This document shows positions 22,380 through 33,282 of a stretch of DNA of 64,000 bases, one piece after another (position 1 is the stretch's first letter; every line of letters begins with the position of its first letter). The translations under genes were made by a program, and so were the position numbers. Below the pieces are notes generated by a model. It was not told where the DNA came from, did not search any database, and saw only the letters and a program-made list of their open reading frames with translations. The stretch comes from Ectobius pallidus (lineage: Eukaryota; Arthropoda; Insecta; Blattodea; Ectobiidae): the NCBI GenBank assembly GCA_964059195.1, contig CAXKWD010000007.1, positions 154,117,269-154,181,268 of the forward strand, written 5' to 3'.

Positions 22380-23225
22380 AACCCTCGATATAATACCCCT
22401 CTTTACAGTGCCACCCTCGCATTGTGCCAATAAATGCAAGTTAATTCCATCCTACCATCCCTCGAAAATCCTATTTCCCTTAAAACTATCCTAATATTGT
22501 CCTCCCGATGTCGCGGTGGCTCATGCTTAGCGCGTGGCCCTGGCATGCTAGCGGTCCCGGGTTCAATCCCCGGGCCTGGCGGGCGTGTCATTCGTGGTGG
22601 ACGAAGCCGTGACCTTTGGGGGTTTTTCTCGGGGATCCTCCCGTTTCCCCCTCTCATTCCACCAACACTCTCCATTTCATCTTCAAACTCCCCCTCATAA
22701 TCATCCCGTTTCCTTTCCCGGTTTCCGGTATACCCTCGCCCCAGCACCTGCTGTGGGCCTCTCCCGTCCTCCCCGTGGCTTGTGGTCCTGAAGTTGCTGG
22801 CTGGTGTGCTGCCAACCTGGGTACCTCTATAAGAGGTACCGAGGCAGCGGCACACGTGGCATGGTAGAGGTATCTGTTGGATGTAGGGGAGTTCCGTGGG
22901 GGCTCGCGGTGGGGTCTGTTGTCGAGGGACCGTTGGGCTTGCAAATCATTCCATTCCGGAGGTTGGCACAATGAGCCACAAGGCTGAAGTGCTTAGGGTA
23001 GTCCCAACCCGCCTTCCCCCTTCAGGGGCCAAATACATACATACATACATTATCCTCCCACCTTCATCTAGTCTTCCAAGTAGACTTTCCCCTTTAGGTC
23101 TTCCAGTCAATGCTTTTGAGATATGTCTTTCTTCCCCCATGTGCGCAACATGTCCAGCCCATTTCATCCTCCGTGATTTAATTACCCTTACTATATCCGG
23201 TGAAGAGCACAAGTTATGAAGCTAA
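22380..23225 (-). pseudogene. Non-LTR retrotransposon RT C-terminal remnant, split by SINE
   Basis: Two minus-strand pieces, 23049-23225 and 22380-22505, encode the family C-terminus: SSPDIVRVIKSRRMKWAGHV, then GEERHISKALTGRP, then a LINE tail. The interruption is the GC-rich SINE at 22506-23048. The same protein occurs at 25412-25868, 40740-41215, 42268-42672 and 42740-42915. WAGHVxRM followed by GRP...W motifs are typical of the region after the reverse transcriptase core in RTE/Jockey-type LINEs. The copy lacks endonuclease and RT core and is dead. Confidence 0.75.
22506..23048 (+). mobile_element. SINE-5, GC-rich tRNA-derived, 543 bp, 10-bp TSD
   Basis: Head with A-box region GCGGTGGCTCATGC and B-box GGGTTCAATCC, then a GC-rich body, then a tail of ATACATACATACAT. 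Flanked by ATTGTCCTCC (22496-22505) and ATTATCCTCC (23049-23058), one mismatch. Sits inside a LINE fragment, so it is younger than that LINE. The body holds a perfect palindrome GGTACCTCT-ATA-AGAGGTACC near 22820. Confidence 0.85.
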
Positions 23226-23241
23226 ATTTCTAAAGTATGTC

Positions 23242-23615
23242 CAGGGCCGTAGCAAGGTCCTTCTGCGCCCTAGGCTAGTCTGAAAAAATCTGCGCCCTCC
23301 AATACTGGGGGGTCTGAACAATTTTTTTTAAATTTCTGTAAAATTGTTTATTATTTTAATATAAAAACACTGTTATTATCAAAGAAAACCTAAACCTCAA
23401 TTTGAAAATGAACTAAGTGTTGGACTTTCAAGGTACTAAAACCTTATTTTCAGACGACTGAACTACTTAAAAAATAATTAATTCATAAAATCTATAATTT
23501 TTATTGCTTGATAAATCGCCTAAAAAGGTGGTATTTTTCATGGTTAATTTTGCGCCCTCTTTATACCTGCGCCCTTGGCGGGGGCCCATATTGCCACCGC
23601 CTAGCTACTGCCCTG
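23242..23615. mobile_element. hAT MITE, 374 bp
   Basis: CAGGGCCGTAGCAAGG and CCTAGCTACTGCCCTG form the imperfect TIR. Flanking 8-mers AGTATGTC (23234-23241) and AGTTTGTC (23616-23623) differ at one base, a good hAT TSD. Encodes nothing. Confidence 0.85.
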
Positions 23616-23623
23616 AGTTTGTC

Positions 23624-24240
23624 AATTTTGAAAACATTAAATTCCGAAAATGTTGAGTTAATTTAGTAACCAATATGTATTTCTGCATTTACTTTGACAG
23701 GGATATTGTTTAAGCTATAAAATATAAACTGAATATATACTTAATTTATGAAGGAATGGGATTAAAGACAAGGGTACTCAAGATGCGAGGTAATTTTATG
23801 ATTGCATGAGCACTCTACGAGGAGGTAAATGTGTCTTTCACATGCAACCCTGAGTCATACCTTCATTGAAGACGGTTTTGAATACTCAGGTAAAGACTAT
23901 CAACCTATGAATAATGCATTTCCCTAGCTGCTCCTTTGACACCGAAGAGTTATAATGTGTATATCCCTTAAGCATACTCTATGTTGTGTTGAAGGAGGAT
24001 GCATTAGGTGTGTTCATCCCTATAATGTCTCCATATAGGTAAGGAAAACAACATCATGCTCAATTTTACGTATCTACAGCTTGATTCATAAGATATAAAT
24101 GCGTTTTCATGTTCAGAAAATAGTTCAGGATATGTGGATATGAAATAACACATGCTACATAGTTCGTTTTTTTTTAGATGAGCAGTTTGCAGTAGTTTGA
24201 GCATAAATAAAACAATGGAATGAATACAAATTAAGTATAT
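23624..24240. other. No gene seen
   Basis: No recognised repeat. Several GTAAxx words occur on the plus strand but no supported exon. Confidence 0.4.
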
Positions 24241-24245
24241 TATTA

Positions 24246-24330
24246 TTTCTCGGGCTTCCAGCCGGGTGAGTTGGGGGATTGGTTCCCAGCTTTCGGCAGC
24301 TATCTCCGCTGCCATCTTCAGAGAGAAGTG
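24246..24330 (-). other. Hammerhead-like three-way junction motif
   Basis: Minus strand reads CTGAAGAT, stem GGCAGC/GCTGCC, GAAA, then AGCTGGG...CCCGGCT as a second stem, and TTCTC...GAGAA as an outer stem. Order and the CUGANGA/GAAA core resemble a hammerhead ribozyme with A at the tolerant position 7, as known in Penelope-like elements. An extra U after the core and a long, irregular strand where the cleavage site should be argue that it is decayed or coincidental. Similar CTGAAGATG...GAAA words are at 27975-28006 (minus) and 47627-47654 (plus). Confidence 0.25.
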
Positions 24331-24678
24331 AGCTAGATTGGGAAATACCTTTTGCATATAAGTTATAGGAAAAGATGGGATTGCTTGAATGGGTGGGGGT
24401 CCGATAGAAAAATTAGAAAATGGAATAAGTTAATGTAATTATTAATATCGGAACTCTAAACAAGCATGAATTAAAAAAAACCTTACTGTATTATAATTTT
24501 AATTTGGATACAGAAAAGACGGTGTTTGCTGTTTGCATTTACTCGTATACAACAATTACATAATTAAAAGCCTATAATTGGGTGAAGAACATAAAATAAT
24601 GCAGAATAGACACAAAACTGATAAATAAACCAGTATTTTCGTAAAAATTGTCTGATAATTTTTTGAAGTTTTTGGGTC

Positions 24679-24710
<32 letters not shown>

Positions 24711-24765
24711 GCAGTTATTTTGTAGCTCATTTTAAGGTATCTTAGGTCATCAAAATATAACCCTG

Positions 24766-24834
<69 letters not shown>

Positions 24835-24846
24835 GTTGTTGTTGTT
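24679..24846 (+). repeat. T-run and (TTA)n microsatellite
   Basis: A T homopolymer spans about 24679-24704. TTA repeats run 24765-24834, followed by GTT repeats to 24846. Confidence 0.9.
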
Positions 24847-25003
24847 AATGGCTAATTTTTCTCTCCCAACAGGTCGCGGTCTTGTAATGATCGGGCGGCA
24901 TGGACCGTACAAACGATGAAACTGAGAGGAAGAAGAATAAAAACAAAGTGTTTTAATTGTTACTTAACGATTGTCTTCAGCAAATTGGGCTATAAATCTT
25001 AAA

Positions 25004-25308
25004 GTAAAGTAAAGTGTTCCCTATTACAGGCCATGGAGGCCCAGAGGGTTCCAGGAGGTTGAGGCTCCCAGATTTTTAGACATCGGCACATGAAGGTGGT
25101 AAGGTTGTCAGCCTTACGCACCGGCCACCTTTACCCCCAGGATTGCTAATGGTACTCATTTCTGTTAGAGGCTGAGTCGACCCCAGGGCCATAGTGCCAC
25201 CAGAAGGATTAGGCCAATTGAAAAACTCCAACGACCTCATCGGGGATCGAACCCGCGACCTTCTGGTTTGTAGCGCAGCGCCTCAACCACTACGCTACGG
25301 CGTACCCC
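25004..25308 (-). mobile_element. SINE-4, full length, perfect 12-bp TSD
   Basis: Minus-strand tRNA-like head: A-box TAGCGTAGTGGTTGAG, B-box GGGTTCGATCC near 25250, body with GGGGTCGACTCAGCC, and tail of CTTTACTTTACTTT at the left. Flanked by ATAAATCTTAAA at 24992-25003 and 25309-25320. The perfect TSD and intact promoter boxes mark it as one of the younger insertions here. Confidence 0.92.
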
Positions 25309-25411
25309 ATAAATCTTAAAAAGTGTTCAATTATTCCCACTTTCTTTACTTACAGAGATGAAATTGGTTCAGTTCATGAGTGAACGATATTATGATTGTG
25401 AGCTAATTTAC

Positions 25412-25868
25412 TCACTCAATGGCAAAGGAATATTATCTATTTTATGGAACCCAGAGGTTCATTACCGCGCTTACCCGAGCCCCCCATTCAACCCTATTAT
25501 GTGCTAACTCCATCCAATCATCCCTCGCAAATCCTACTTCCCTTAAATCTTTCCTAATATTGTCCTACCACCTACGTCTAGGTCTTCCAAATTGTCTTTT
25601 TCCTTCGTGTCTACCAGTCAATGTTTTTGAGATGTCTTTCCTCCCCCATGCGCACAGCATGTCCAGCCCATTTCAACTTCCGTGATTTAATTACCCTTAC
25701 TATATTCGATGACGAGTATAGGTCATGAAACTCGTCGTTATGCAGTTTTCTCCAGACCCCATTTTCATCTCTCTTAGGCCCAAATATTTTCCTACGCACC
25801 CTGTTTTCGAATACACTCAGATTATGTTCTTCCCGAAGAGTAAGCGACCATTTATGATTGTAAGTCAT
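25412..25868 (-). pseudogene. Non-LTR retrotransposon RT C-terminal remnant
   Basis: An 85-codon minus-strand frame holds WSLTLREEHNLSVFENRV, RRKIFGPKRDENGVWRK and LKWAGHAVRMGEERH. After a break the 3' end continues to about 25412 with AATGAACCTCTGGGTTCC and a GAGTGAGTAAA tail. Member of the family described at 22380. Lacks the catalytic RT core, so non-functional. Confidence 0.8.
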
Positions 25869-25944
25869 GTCTATTAAATGGTAAGGACCCGACAGAGGCG
25901 CGGTACTTCTAAATTAAATAATTATAAAAAGTGTGCATAAAATT

Positions 25945-26045
25945 TTATCGCATCTACAGACATGGAATTGTCAAATTTATGCAAACATAAATGCATTCGA
26001 CCTGGGCCTTGTTCTAACTTAGAAACAGAAATTTAGTCGGACGAT
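25945..26045 (-). repeat. SINE-7 body fragment
   Basis: CATAAATTTGACAATTCC and TGTAGATGCGATAAAA on the minus strand align to the body at 16430-16480. Head lost. Confidence 0.45.
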
Positions 26046-26079
26046 TCAAGACGCCTCCGTACTATATAGGGTTGCCATA

Positions 26080-26542
26080 GCAATAGAGATTCTCTGATAT
26101 TCAGTCGTCACATGATGAACAGTTGAAAGAGTTAGCCCGCTGCGGAAACTAATTACCATATTGCTCAGGTATCGATACACAAGCAATTACATCGACTGAG
26201 GCAATATCGATACTGTGATGCTCAATTACGTCGCTGGATAATTACAATGACAGGACGCGTGCATCATACAGGAAAGTGGATTAGAGAGTTGCAACGGAAG
26301 AGAGTAAAAGTACGGGAGTTTTTATCCAGGAGGGAATAGTATCTAGGCTTACTTCACCCCGCGTGTCATGCTTTTACTTTATCCATTATTAACATGCAAA
26401 TTAAAGTGGATTTTTAAGAAGACCCGAACCTCGGAAATAATGAACATCCACATGCCTGGCAGGCTCAGCCCACCCTGAGTTCAGATCCCTCCCACCTTCA
26501 AACTTTACTTTTGTATTGCTTGTAATAAACCCATCTTTTTCA
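26080..26542. other. No gene seen
   Basis: A plausible minus-strand donor at about 26348 follows a short ATG frame, but no acceptor or protein signal supports it. Confidence 0.4.
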
Positions 26543-27296
26543 ATTGAAGCGTTTAGTTTTATAAGGGTTTAAGTGCCAAAAATCATGATTTTTCAGCTGA
26601 TAATTTTAAATGGGTCTATGTACCCAGACCAATGCTTTTCAGAAGGGTCCAAGGTCCAGGGAAAGTCACGTTAGTAGCAATAAATTCCAAGTTATAGCGA
26701 TGGGTCTATCTCCAGCACGTCTTTCTATGGATCTATGTATTTTTGAAGTGAAACTTCTTTAGCTGCGGTAGGGGTAAATCAAAAGCTTGTGTAACGCTCA
26801 AAAATCGTCTCGAAATTAGTGAGGTGTGACGGAACGGACTGCACAGAAAACAATCAACTCAATGATTAGGCTTATCCAATGCTTAAAAAATCCAAAAATT
26901 TAGAATTAAAAAATCCAAAATCCAAAATTTAAAAAACCCAAAATTAAAAAAATTAATAAAATTGAAGATCCAAAATTTAAAAAATCCAAAATTAAAAGAT
27001 CCAAAATTCCAAAATTCCAAAATTCAAAGATCCAAAATTCAAAAGTCCAAAATTTAAAAAATAAATCCAAAATTAAAAAATCCAAAATTTAAAAATAAAA
27101 AATTCAAAATTCAAAAATAAAAAGTTATAAAAGTCCAAAAACCCAAATCAAAAATTCAAAAATCCAATAATCCAAATTTGAAAAATCCAAAAATTAAAAC
27201 AAGTTTTACTTGTGTCGCGTGGCGTTCCACGCACACTTTTTTTTTACACAGTCATGATTTTGACACTTAGACCCTTATAAACCTAAACGCTTCAAT
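26543..27296. mobile_element. 754-bp TIR element enclosing CoreB (minus strand)
   Basis: Arms ATTGAAGCGTTTAG...TAAGGGTTTAAGTG at 26543-26592 and their complement at 27252-27296 (about 45 bp, few mismatches). Enclosed at 26746-27231 is an inverted copy of the minisatellite-cored element of 1468-2104 with its hairpin CGTGGCGTTCCACG. The first copy lacks these outer arms, so either CoreB inserted into another TIR element or the outer arms were lost from copy 1. Confidence 0.75.
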
Positions 27297-27313
27297 TCTG
27301 TTCACTAGCACTA

Positions 27314-27420
27314 CTAGCAGGTGCCTGCGGCCTCGCTTGCGATTATTTACTCAACTGCTAGATGTTTTGTTTAAACCATTTATTTTACAGAAATATAATT
27401 ATAACTTAAATTTACTAACA
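27314..27420 (-). mobile_element. Hel-2-type Helitron 3' end
   Basis: Minus strand ends GCGGCAGGCACCTG-type hairpin then CTAG (27314-27317) with A at 27313. Sequence inward diverges from the 9.3-kb copy. Confidence 0.6.
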
Positions 27421-27631
27421 CTGACATAGTTTTTACATAAATTGCAGGAATTACATAATTTGATTCTTAATTATATTGTTTGACGTTTAAAATATAAATA
27501 ACTAAACGAACAATATAAATATAAATAACTAAACATACAAATTCGAAATGAAACGATTAAAATGAACCATAGATTCATTACCCTTACCCAAATCATGCAT
27601 AATCAATTTTATAATAACGAATTATAGCTGA

Positions 27632-27795
27632 CTCTGGCTTAGCTCAGTTGGTAAAGCAGCGAAACGGATAGACGAAGGTCCTGGGTTCGAATCCCAGTGT
27701 CAGGGGATTTTTTTCCCCTTATAATGTTCTCATGTAATGTCCAACAGAGACAATAATATGTGGTTCATGAATGCATATATCTATAGTGTGTTTAG
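27632..27795 (+). mobile_element. SINE-2, head and body in the same orientation
   Basis: tRNA-like head CTCTGGC...GTCAGGG closes an acceptor-like stem, with A-box TAGCTCAGTTGGTAAAGC and B-box GGGTTCGAATCC. The anticodon arm is degenerate, so it is not a tRNA gene. Body GTTCTCATGTAATGTCC...TATGTGGTTCATGAATGC follows. Confidence 0.8.
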
Positions 27796-27928
27796 GCTAG
27801 CATTTGAGAAGAGCAGAAAAAAAAGATATGAAGATGAAAAGGATCGAGATTAACGCTACACTAACATGTATTTTACCTCTATAAATCTTCCAATATTCAT
27901 AAAAAGGAGCCATATTGAATTACTAATC

Positions 27929-28855
27929 AATGAAACTCCGCCTTTCAATTTTCAAGTTTTTTTAATTATCATATATATTTCGAACAGCTTGTGGTCATCT
28001 TCAGTGATACATAATATGGTAGTATGATGTTAAACAACATGATGTAGGGTTAGGTCTAGCCTATGTTATTTACATGGCCAGCTCTGAACTGAAAACTTCA
28101 TTATGAGCACACACAATATAATGTTACATGATGTTAGCCAATGTATGAAAAAGAACATGGGTCAAGTGAATAAACATGTAGCAATTGCTTTTACTTGAAA
28201 ATAACAGAATAAGCTTCAAAATATGTGAATAATAAACAAAAGAAAGTTGTAGCAAATGCTGAATTTCCCAGCACTTGCTTAAAAAGGTGTGAATAAAACC
28301 AAGACTCTGCTTTGATTTCATAGCAAATGCTGCAGATTTTTCAAGTGTGGTTATACCAATGCTACAGTTTTAATTTTATTTAATTTTATTTATTAGTGTA
28401 AATGATGAAATGGCTGCTTTTATGCAAGTGAGAACTCCTAAAAATCGCAGGCATGTTCGGACTCTTGAAAGTGATTATCATTCTTCAGAATATGAACAAA
28501 TTGTAACTGTTTATCACTTTCTTCACTGATCATAGAAATTTCAGACTCAGAAGATGACTGCATTTTGATGTCGATAACAATTAAAGACACTCACATGTTT
28601 CCTACTATTTTCATGACCTGCTAGATTCACGTTTATTTTTAATTATCTAGGGGGCCGTGATCCACAGAAAAGGCTAAATTTTTTCAGCATTTACTAGCTA
28701 CCACTAGTAAAATATTATTCACACAAAACTGAGCTAATGCTAGTGCTATTACTTAATACTAGAAAGCAAATGCTTTTGCTAATACTTAATTCTAAAAGCA
28801 AATGCTTGCTTTTTATTCACTTGTTTGTTGAATATTGAAAGGCGGAGTTTTACTA
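27929..28855. mobile_element. Nested TIR element
   Basis: Outer inverted ends AAACTCCGCCTTTCAAT (about 27932) and ATTGAAAGGCGGAGTTT (about 28838). Inner inverted ends CAAGTGAATAAA (about 28154) and TTTATTCACTTG (about 28817), with many AGCAAATGCT words inside. A minus-strand ATG at 28563 opens a 43-codon serine/glutamate-rich frame reminiscent of transposase N-termini (MQSSSESEISMISEES), but it stops. Superfamily unknown. Confidence 0.5.
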
Positions 28856-28862
28856 CATTTCA

Positions 28863-29310
28863 TCTATATATATAAAAATGAATGTATGTGTGTGTGTGTG
28901 TGTGTGTCCTTTATGCATTACTGCACCATTCATCCGATCGCCATGAAACTTTGGGAAGTTGTTGGGTACATTCCCGGAAAGGTTTCTGTCATACTACATT
29001 TTTAATTTTAGCCTTCGTTCGCGAGTTATGAGTGAAAAACGGCAAGAAAACGTGCATTTTTTACGCTTTCGAAGCATCAGTTTTGAGTTATTAATTTCGT
29101 TGTCAAATCAATTGCAGAAGGCTTTGTCTATTATTGTCATACCTTGGAAATAATATCGTCGCGATCGCTATGGAAGGCAATGGATATCTCAGGTTATTAT
29201 AAAAGCTATAGATGTCGATAAGGTAATGTTAAACATATTTTATTTGACATGGAATATAGTTTACAGAAAATTCCGGGGAAGTTGCTTAGTTCGGGGTCCT
29301 GGCTACAACG
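28863..29310 (+). mobile_element. Helitron 5' end, truncated
   Basis: TCTATATATATAAAAATG after host A, then a TG dinucleotide tract (28883-28908) and ATTCATCCGATCGCCATG, the usual start of insect nonautonomous Helitrons. Right end not found; the limit is approximate. Confidence 0.6.
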
Positions 29311-29439
29311 TTTTTATATGTAAACGTAATTAAAATATCTTATGTAGGGTCGTTAAATCTGCCTGAAATGTAACGGAATTATAAGTCTGGACAAATGAAT
29401 ATAGAAATCACGGCCTCAGTAGGCTTATTCCATTCTTTA

Positions 29440-29752
29440 CCTATATAAATAAAAACTAATGTACTATGTCTGTCTGTCAAATACATTTACGCACTTTTTT
29501 ATCGTGAGTTTAATCGATTTAAATTCTCATAATCTTTCGAATACTGCATTTTTTCATTTATTTTCTAATCGTGAAATTCACTTCAAAGCCGGATTTATAG
29601 CTGTTTCATTAATTAGGCCTATCAATCGTTTAGTTTACACCAATGAATGTTTCGCGTGCAAAGTGTTAATAAAGATAATACTTTAATTATTTTGCTCTTA
29701 ATTGTTAATCTTTCAATTAATTATCTTGGGAGAAGCCGTGGGGATCTGCTAT
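29440..29752 (+). mobile_element. Hel-2 nonautonomous Helitron, ~313 bp
   Basis: Starts CCTATATAAATAAAAAC and contains CAAAGCCGGATTTATAGC. Ends in a decayed GGGAGAAGCCGTGGGGATCTG without a clean CTAG. Confidence 0.65.
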
Positions 29753-29779
29753 AGGCTAAGCTACAATAAGCTATAGCCT

Positions 29780-29957
29780 ATCTAGCGTTTTCTGAGGGAA
29801 TAGTTTGTGTGTGATAAGTCGTTCTTCCCCATTTCAAATTCTTAATACCTATATAAAGACCTTAAAGACCTAGAGTTTGAAAATCGAAAGTCCTTCATAA
29901 GTTATTTTCGCATTAACAAAATACAAAACCCGAGCGACGCCGGGCCTTTTAAGCTAG
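29780..29957 (+). mobile_element. Hel-1 3' end fragment
   Basis: GAGGGAATAGTTTGTGTG to CCTTTTAAGCTAG, with CTAG at 29954-29957 and host T at 29958. Directly follows the Hel-2 copy. Confidence 0.8.
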
Positions 29958-29959
29958 TT

Positions 29960-30311
29960 GATCTATAAATCTTATCATAGTAAAGATACTGAGATGGGGA
30001 ACATTAGCAAAACATCGAATCTTCTTCTAACAGAAGATAAGATAAAGCCTGTCGAAAACTTTTCTATTTAAAATTCTGGAACAAAGTACAGGTATTAAAA
30101 CAGCTTTCGAGAAAGCTAACTTCCATGTCAATTTAAAATTCCTAACTACTTGTCCAAAGTTTGCAAATTTAATTACCTCCGAATAGAAGCAAGAATAGAG
30201 GAAGAAGTAGATGCAAGAGATAGAATCGAGTTCAGATCATATCGATTCATTCAGATGGCTAAGGCTCTTGGAAATGTTTTCCCAATTCATGAAGTAGCGG
30301 TTTCTAACAGG
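29960..30311. other. No gene seen
   Basis: A 71-codon open frame at 30150-30365 runs into the satellite array and is not credible. Confidence 0.4.
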
Positions 30312-33195
30312 TTATTAAATGTAAGAGTGGTACTTTCCGAGATTCTGTGGGGGACGGGAAAATGACTGTCCGTCCGTGTGTCTGTACGTGCGATAACTAA
30401 AATACCCTTAATTGGATTTTCATGAAACTTGGTATGCGAATTTATAATGTCCTTTGGAAGAAACCTGTTGATATTGGACCAAATCGGTTGGCCGGCACCA
30501 GAATAATGACCAATTTAGTGCCTTTTTATGGTATTTCATAAGAAAGGCGCGATAACTCAAATATGCTTTAACGGATTTTTATGAAACTTGGTATGCGCAT
30601 TTATAACGTCCATGGGAAGAAACCTGTTGATATTGGACCAAATCGGTTGGCCGGTACCGGAGTAATGCCCAATTTAGTGCCTATTTTTAAGGGAATATTT
30701 CAGAAAGGCGCAATAACTCAAATACGCTTTATCGGATTTTCATGGAACATGGTATGCGCATTTAAAATGCCCATTGGAAGAAGCCTGTTGATATTGAACC
30801 AAATCGGTTGGCCGGTACCGGAATAATGCCAATTTTAGTGCCTTTTTATGGTAATATATAAGAAAGGCGCGATAACTCAAATATGTTTTATCGGATTTTT
30901 ATGAAACTTGGTATACGCATTTATAATGTCTACGGAAAAAAAACCTATTGATATTGGACCAAATCGGTTGACCGGTACCGGAGTAATGACCAATTTAGTG
31001 CCTATTTTTATAGGAATATATTAGAAAGGCGCGATAACTCAAATACGCTTTATCGGATTTTCATGAAACTTGGTATGCGAATTTATAATGTCCATTGAAA
31101 GAAGCCTGTTGATATTGGACCAAATCGGTTGGCCGGTACCGGAATAATGATCAATTTAGTGCCTTTTCATGGTAATATATAAGAAAGTCGCGATAACTCA
31201 AATATGCTTTATCGGATTTTCATGAAACTTGGTATGCGCATTTATAACGTCCATGGGAAGAAACCTGTTGATAATGGACCAAATCGGTTGGCCGGTACCG
31301 GAATAATGACCAACTTAGTGTTTTTTTATGGTAACATATAAAAAAGGTGCGATAATTCAAATAGGTTCTATCGGATTTTCATGAAACTTGGTATACGCAT
31401 TTATAACGTCCATGGGAAGAAACTTGTTGATATTGGACCAAATCGGTTGGCCGGTACCGGAGTAATGCCCAATTTAGTGCCTATTTTTATGGGAATACTT
31501 CAGAAAGGCGCAATAACTCAAATACGCTTTATCGGATTTTCATGGAACATGGTATGCGTATTTATAATATCTATTGAAAGAAGCCTGTTGATATTGAACC
31601 AAATCGGTTGGCCGGTACCGGAAAAATGACCAATGTAGTGCCTTTTTATGGTAATATATAAGAAAGGCGCGATAACTCAAATATGCCTTATCGGATTTTC
31701 ATGAAACTTGGTATGCGCATTTATAACGTCCATGGGAAGAAACCTGTTGATATGGGACCAAATCGGTTGGCCGGTACCCGAATAATGCCAATTTAGTGCC
31801 TTTTTATGGTAATATATAAGAAAGGCACGATAACTCAAATATGTTTTATCGGATTTTCATGAAACTTGGTATACGCATTTATAACGTCCATGGGAAGAAA
31901 CCTGTTGATATTGGACCAAATCGGTTGATCGGTACCGGAATAATGCCAATGTAGTGCCTTTTTATGGTAATATATAAGAAAGGCGCGATAACTCAAATAT
32001 GCCTTATCGGATTTTCATGAAACTTGGTATGCGCATTTATAACGTCCATGGGAAGAAACCTGTTGATATGGGACCAAATCGGTTGGCCGGTACCCGAATA
32101 ATGCCAATTTAGTGCCTTTTTATGGTAATATATAAGAAAGGCACGATAACTCAAATATGTTTTATCGGATTTTCATGAAACTTGGTATACGCATTTATAA
32201 CGTCCATGGGAAGAAACCTGTTGATATTGGACCAAATCGGTTGACCGGTACCGGAATAATGCCAATGTAGTGCCTTTTTATGGTAATATATAAGAAAGGC
32301 GCGATAACTCAAATATGCTTTATCGGATTTTCATGAAACTTGGTATGCGCATTTATAACGTCCATCGGAAGAAACCTGTTGATATTGGACCAAATCGGTT
32401 GACCGGTACCGGAATAATGCCAATTTAGTGCCTTTTTATGGTAATATATAAAAAAGGTGCGATAATTCAAATAGGTTCTATCGGATTTTCATGAAACTTG
32501 GTATACGCATTTATAACGTCCATGGGAAGAAACTTGTTGATATTGGACCAAATCGGTTGGCCGGTACCGGAGTAATGCCCAATTTAGTGCCTATTTTTAC
32601 GGGAATACTTCAGAAAGGCGCAATAACTCAAATACGCTTTATCGGATTTTCATGGAACATGGTATGCGTATTTATAATATCTATTGAAAGAAGCCTGTTG
32701 ATATTGAACCAAATCGGTTGGCCGGTACCGGAAAAATGACCAATGTAGTGCCTTTTTATGGTAATATATAAGAAAGGCGCGATAACTCAAATATGCTTTA
32801 TCGGATTTTCATGAAACTTGGTATGCGCATTTATAACGTCCATGGGAAGAAACCTGTTGATATGGGACCAAATCGGTTGACCGGTACCGGAATAATGCCA
32901 ATTTAGTGCCTTTTTATGGTAATATATAAGAAAGGCGCGATAACTCAAAAATGTTTTATCGGATTTTTATCAAACTTTGTATGCGAATTTATAATGTCTA
33001 TGTGAAGAAGCCTATTGATATTGGACCAAATCAGTTGACCGTCACCGGAGTAATGCCCAATTTAGTGCCTTTTTATGGTAATATATAAGAAAGGCGCGAT
33101 AACTCAAATACGCTTTTATCAAATTTTCATGAAACTTGGTATGCGCCTTTATAATGTCCATGGGAAGAAGCCTATTGACATTGGACCAAATAAAA
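30312..33195 (-). repeat. TIR159 element expanded into an 18-unit ~159-bp array
   Basis: Left end TAAGAGTGGTACTTT and GACTGTCCGTCCGTGTG is the terminal part of TIR159 read in reverse. ACCAAATCGGTT then recurs at 30478, 30637, 30798, 30958, 31119, 31278, 31437, 31598, 31757, 31915, 32073, 32231, 32389, 32547, 32708, 32867 and 33025, with a last, cut copy at 33185: spacing 158-161 bp. Inside, a two-monomer block (31664-31953) is repeated almost exactly at 31980-32269, and the block at 31381-31629 recurs at 32491-32739 (7 monomers apart). The array ends abruptly in unrelated DNA. The open frames read across units are by-products. Confidence 0.93.
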
Positions 33196-33282
33196 CTACT
33201 TTCACGGACCTCAACTTATAGGGCACTGTTGGAAAAAAAAGTTTAATCCGATGTAACACGGACTCTGAGTTATTGTTATTGT

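Noticed and set aside
22403..23219. Overlapping GC-rich frames (up to 150 codons)
   Set aside because: Products of the GC-rich SINE-5 read on both strands.
24004..24357. 117-codon minus-strand frame as a gene
   Set aside because: Its N-terminal part is the hammerhead-like repeat; no domain and no splice support.
27632..27706. Functional tRNA gene
   Set aside because: Acceptor and A/B boxes fit, but the anticodon arm does not pair and a repeated SINE body follows.
30581..32739. Repeated 80-82-codon frames as a tandem gene family
   Set aside because: They read across satellite monomers; changes follow monomer units, not codons.
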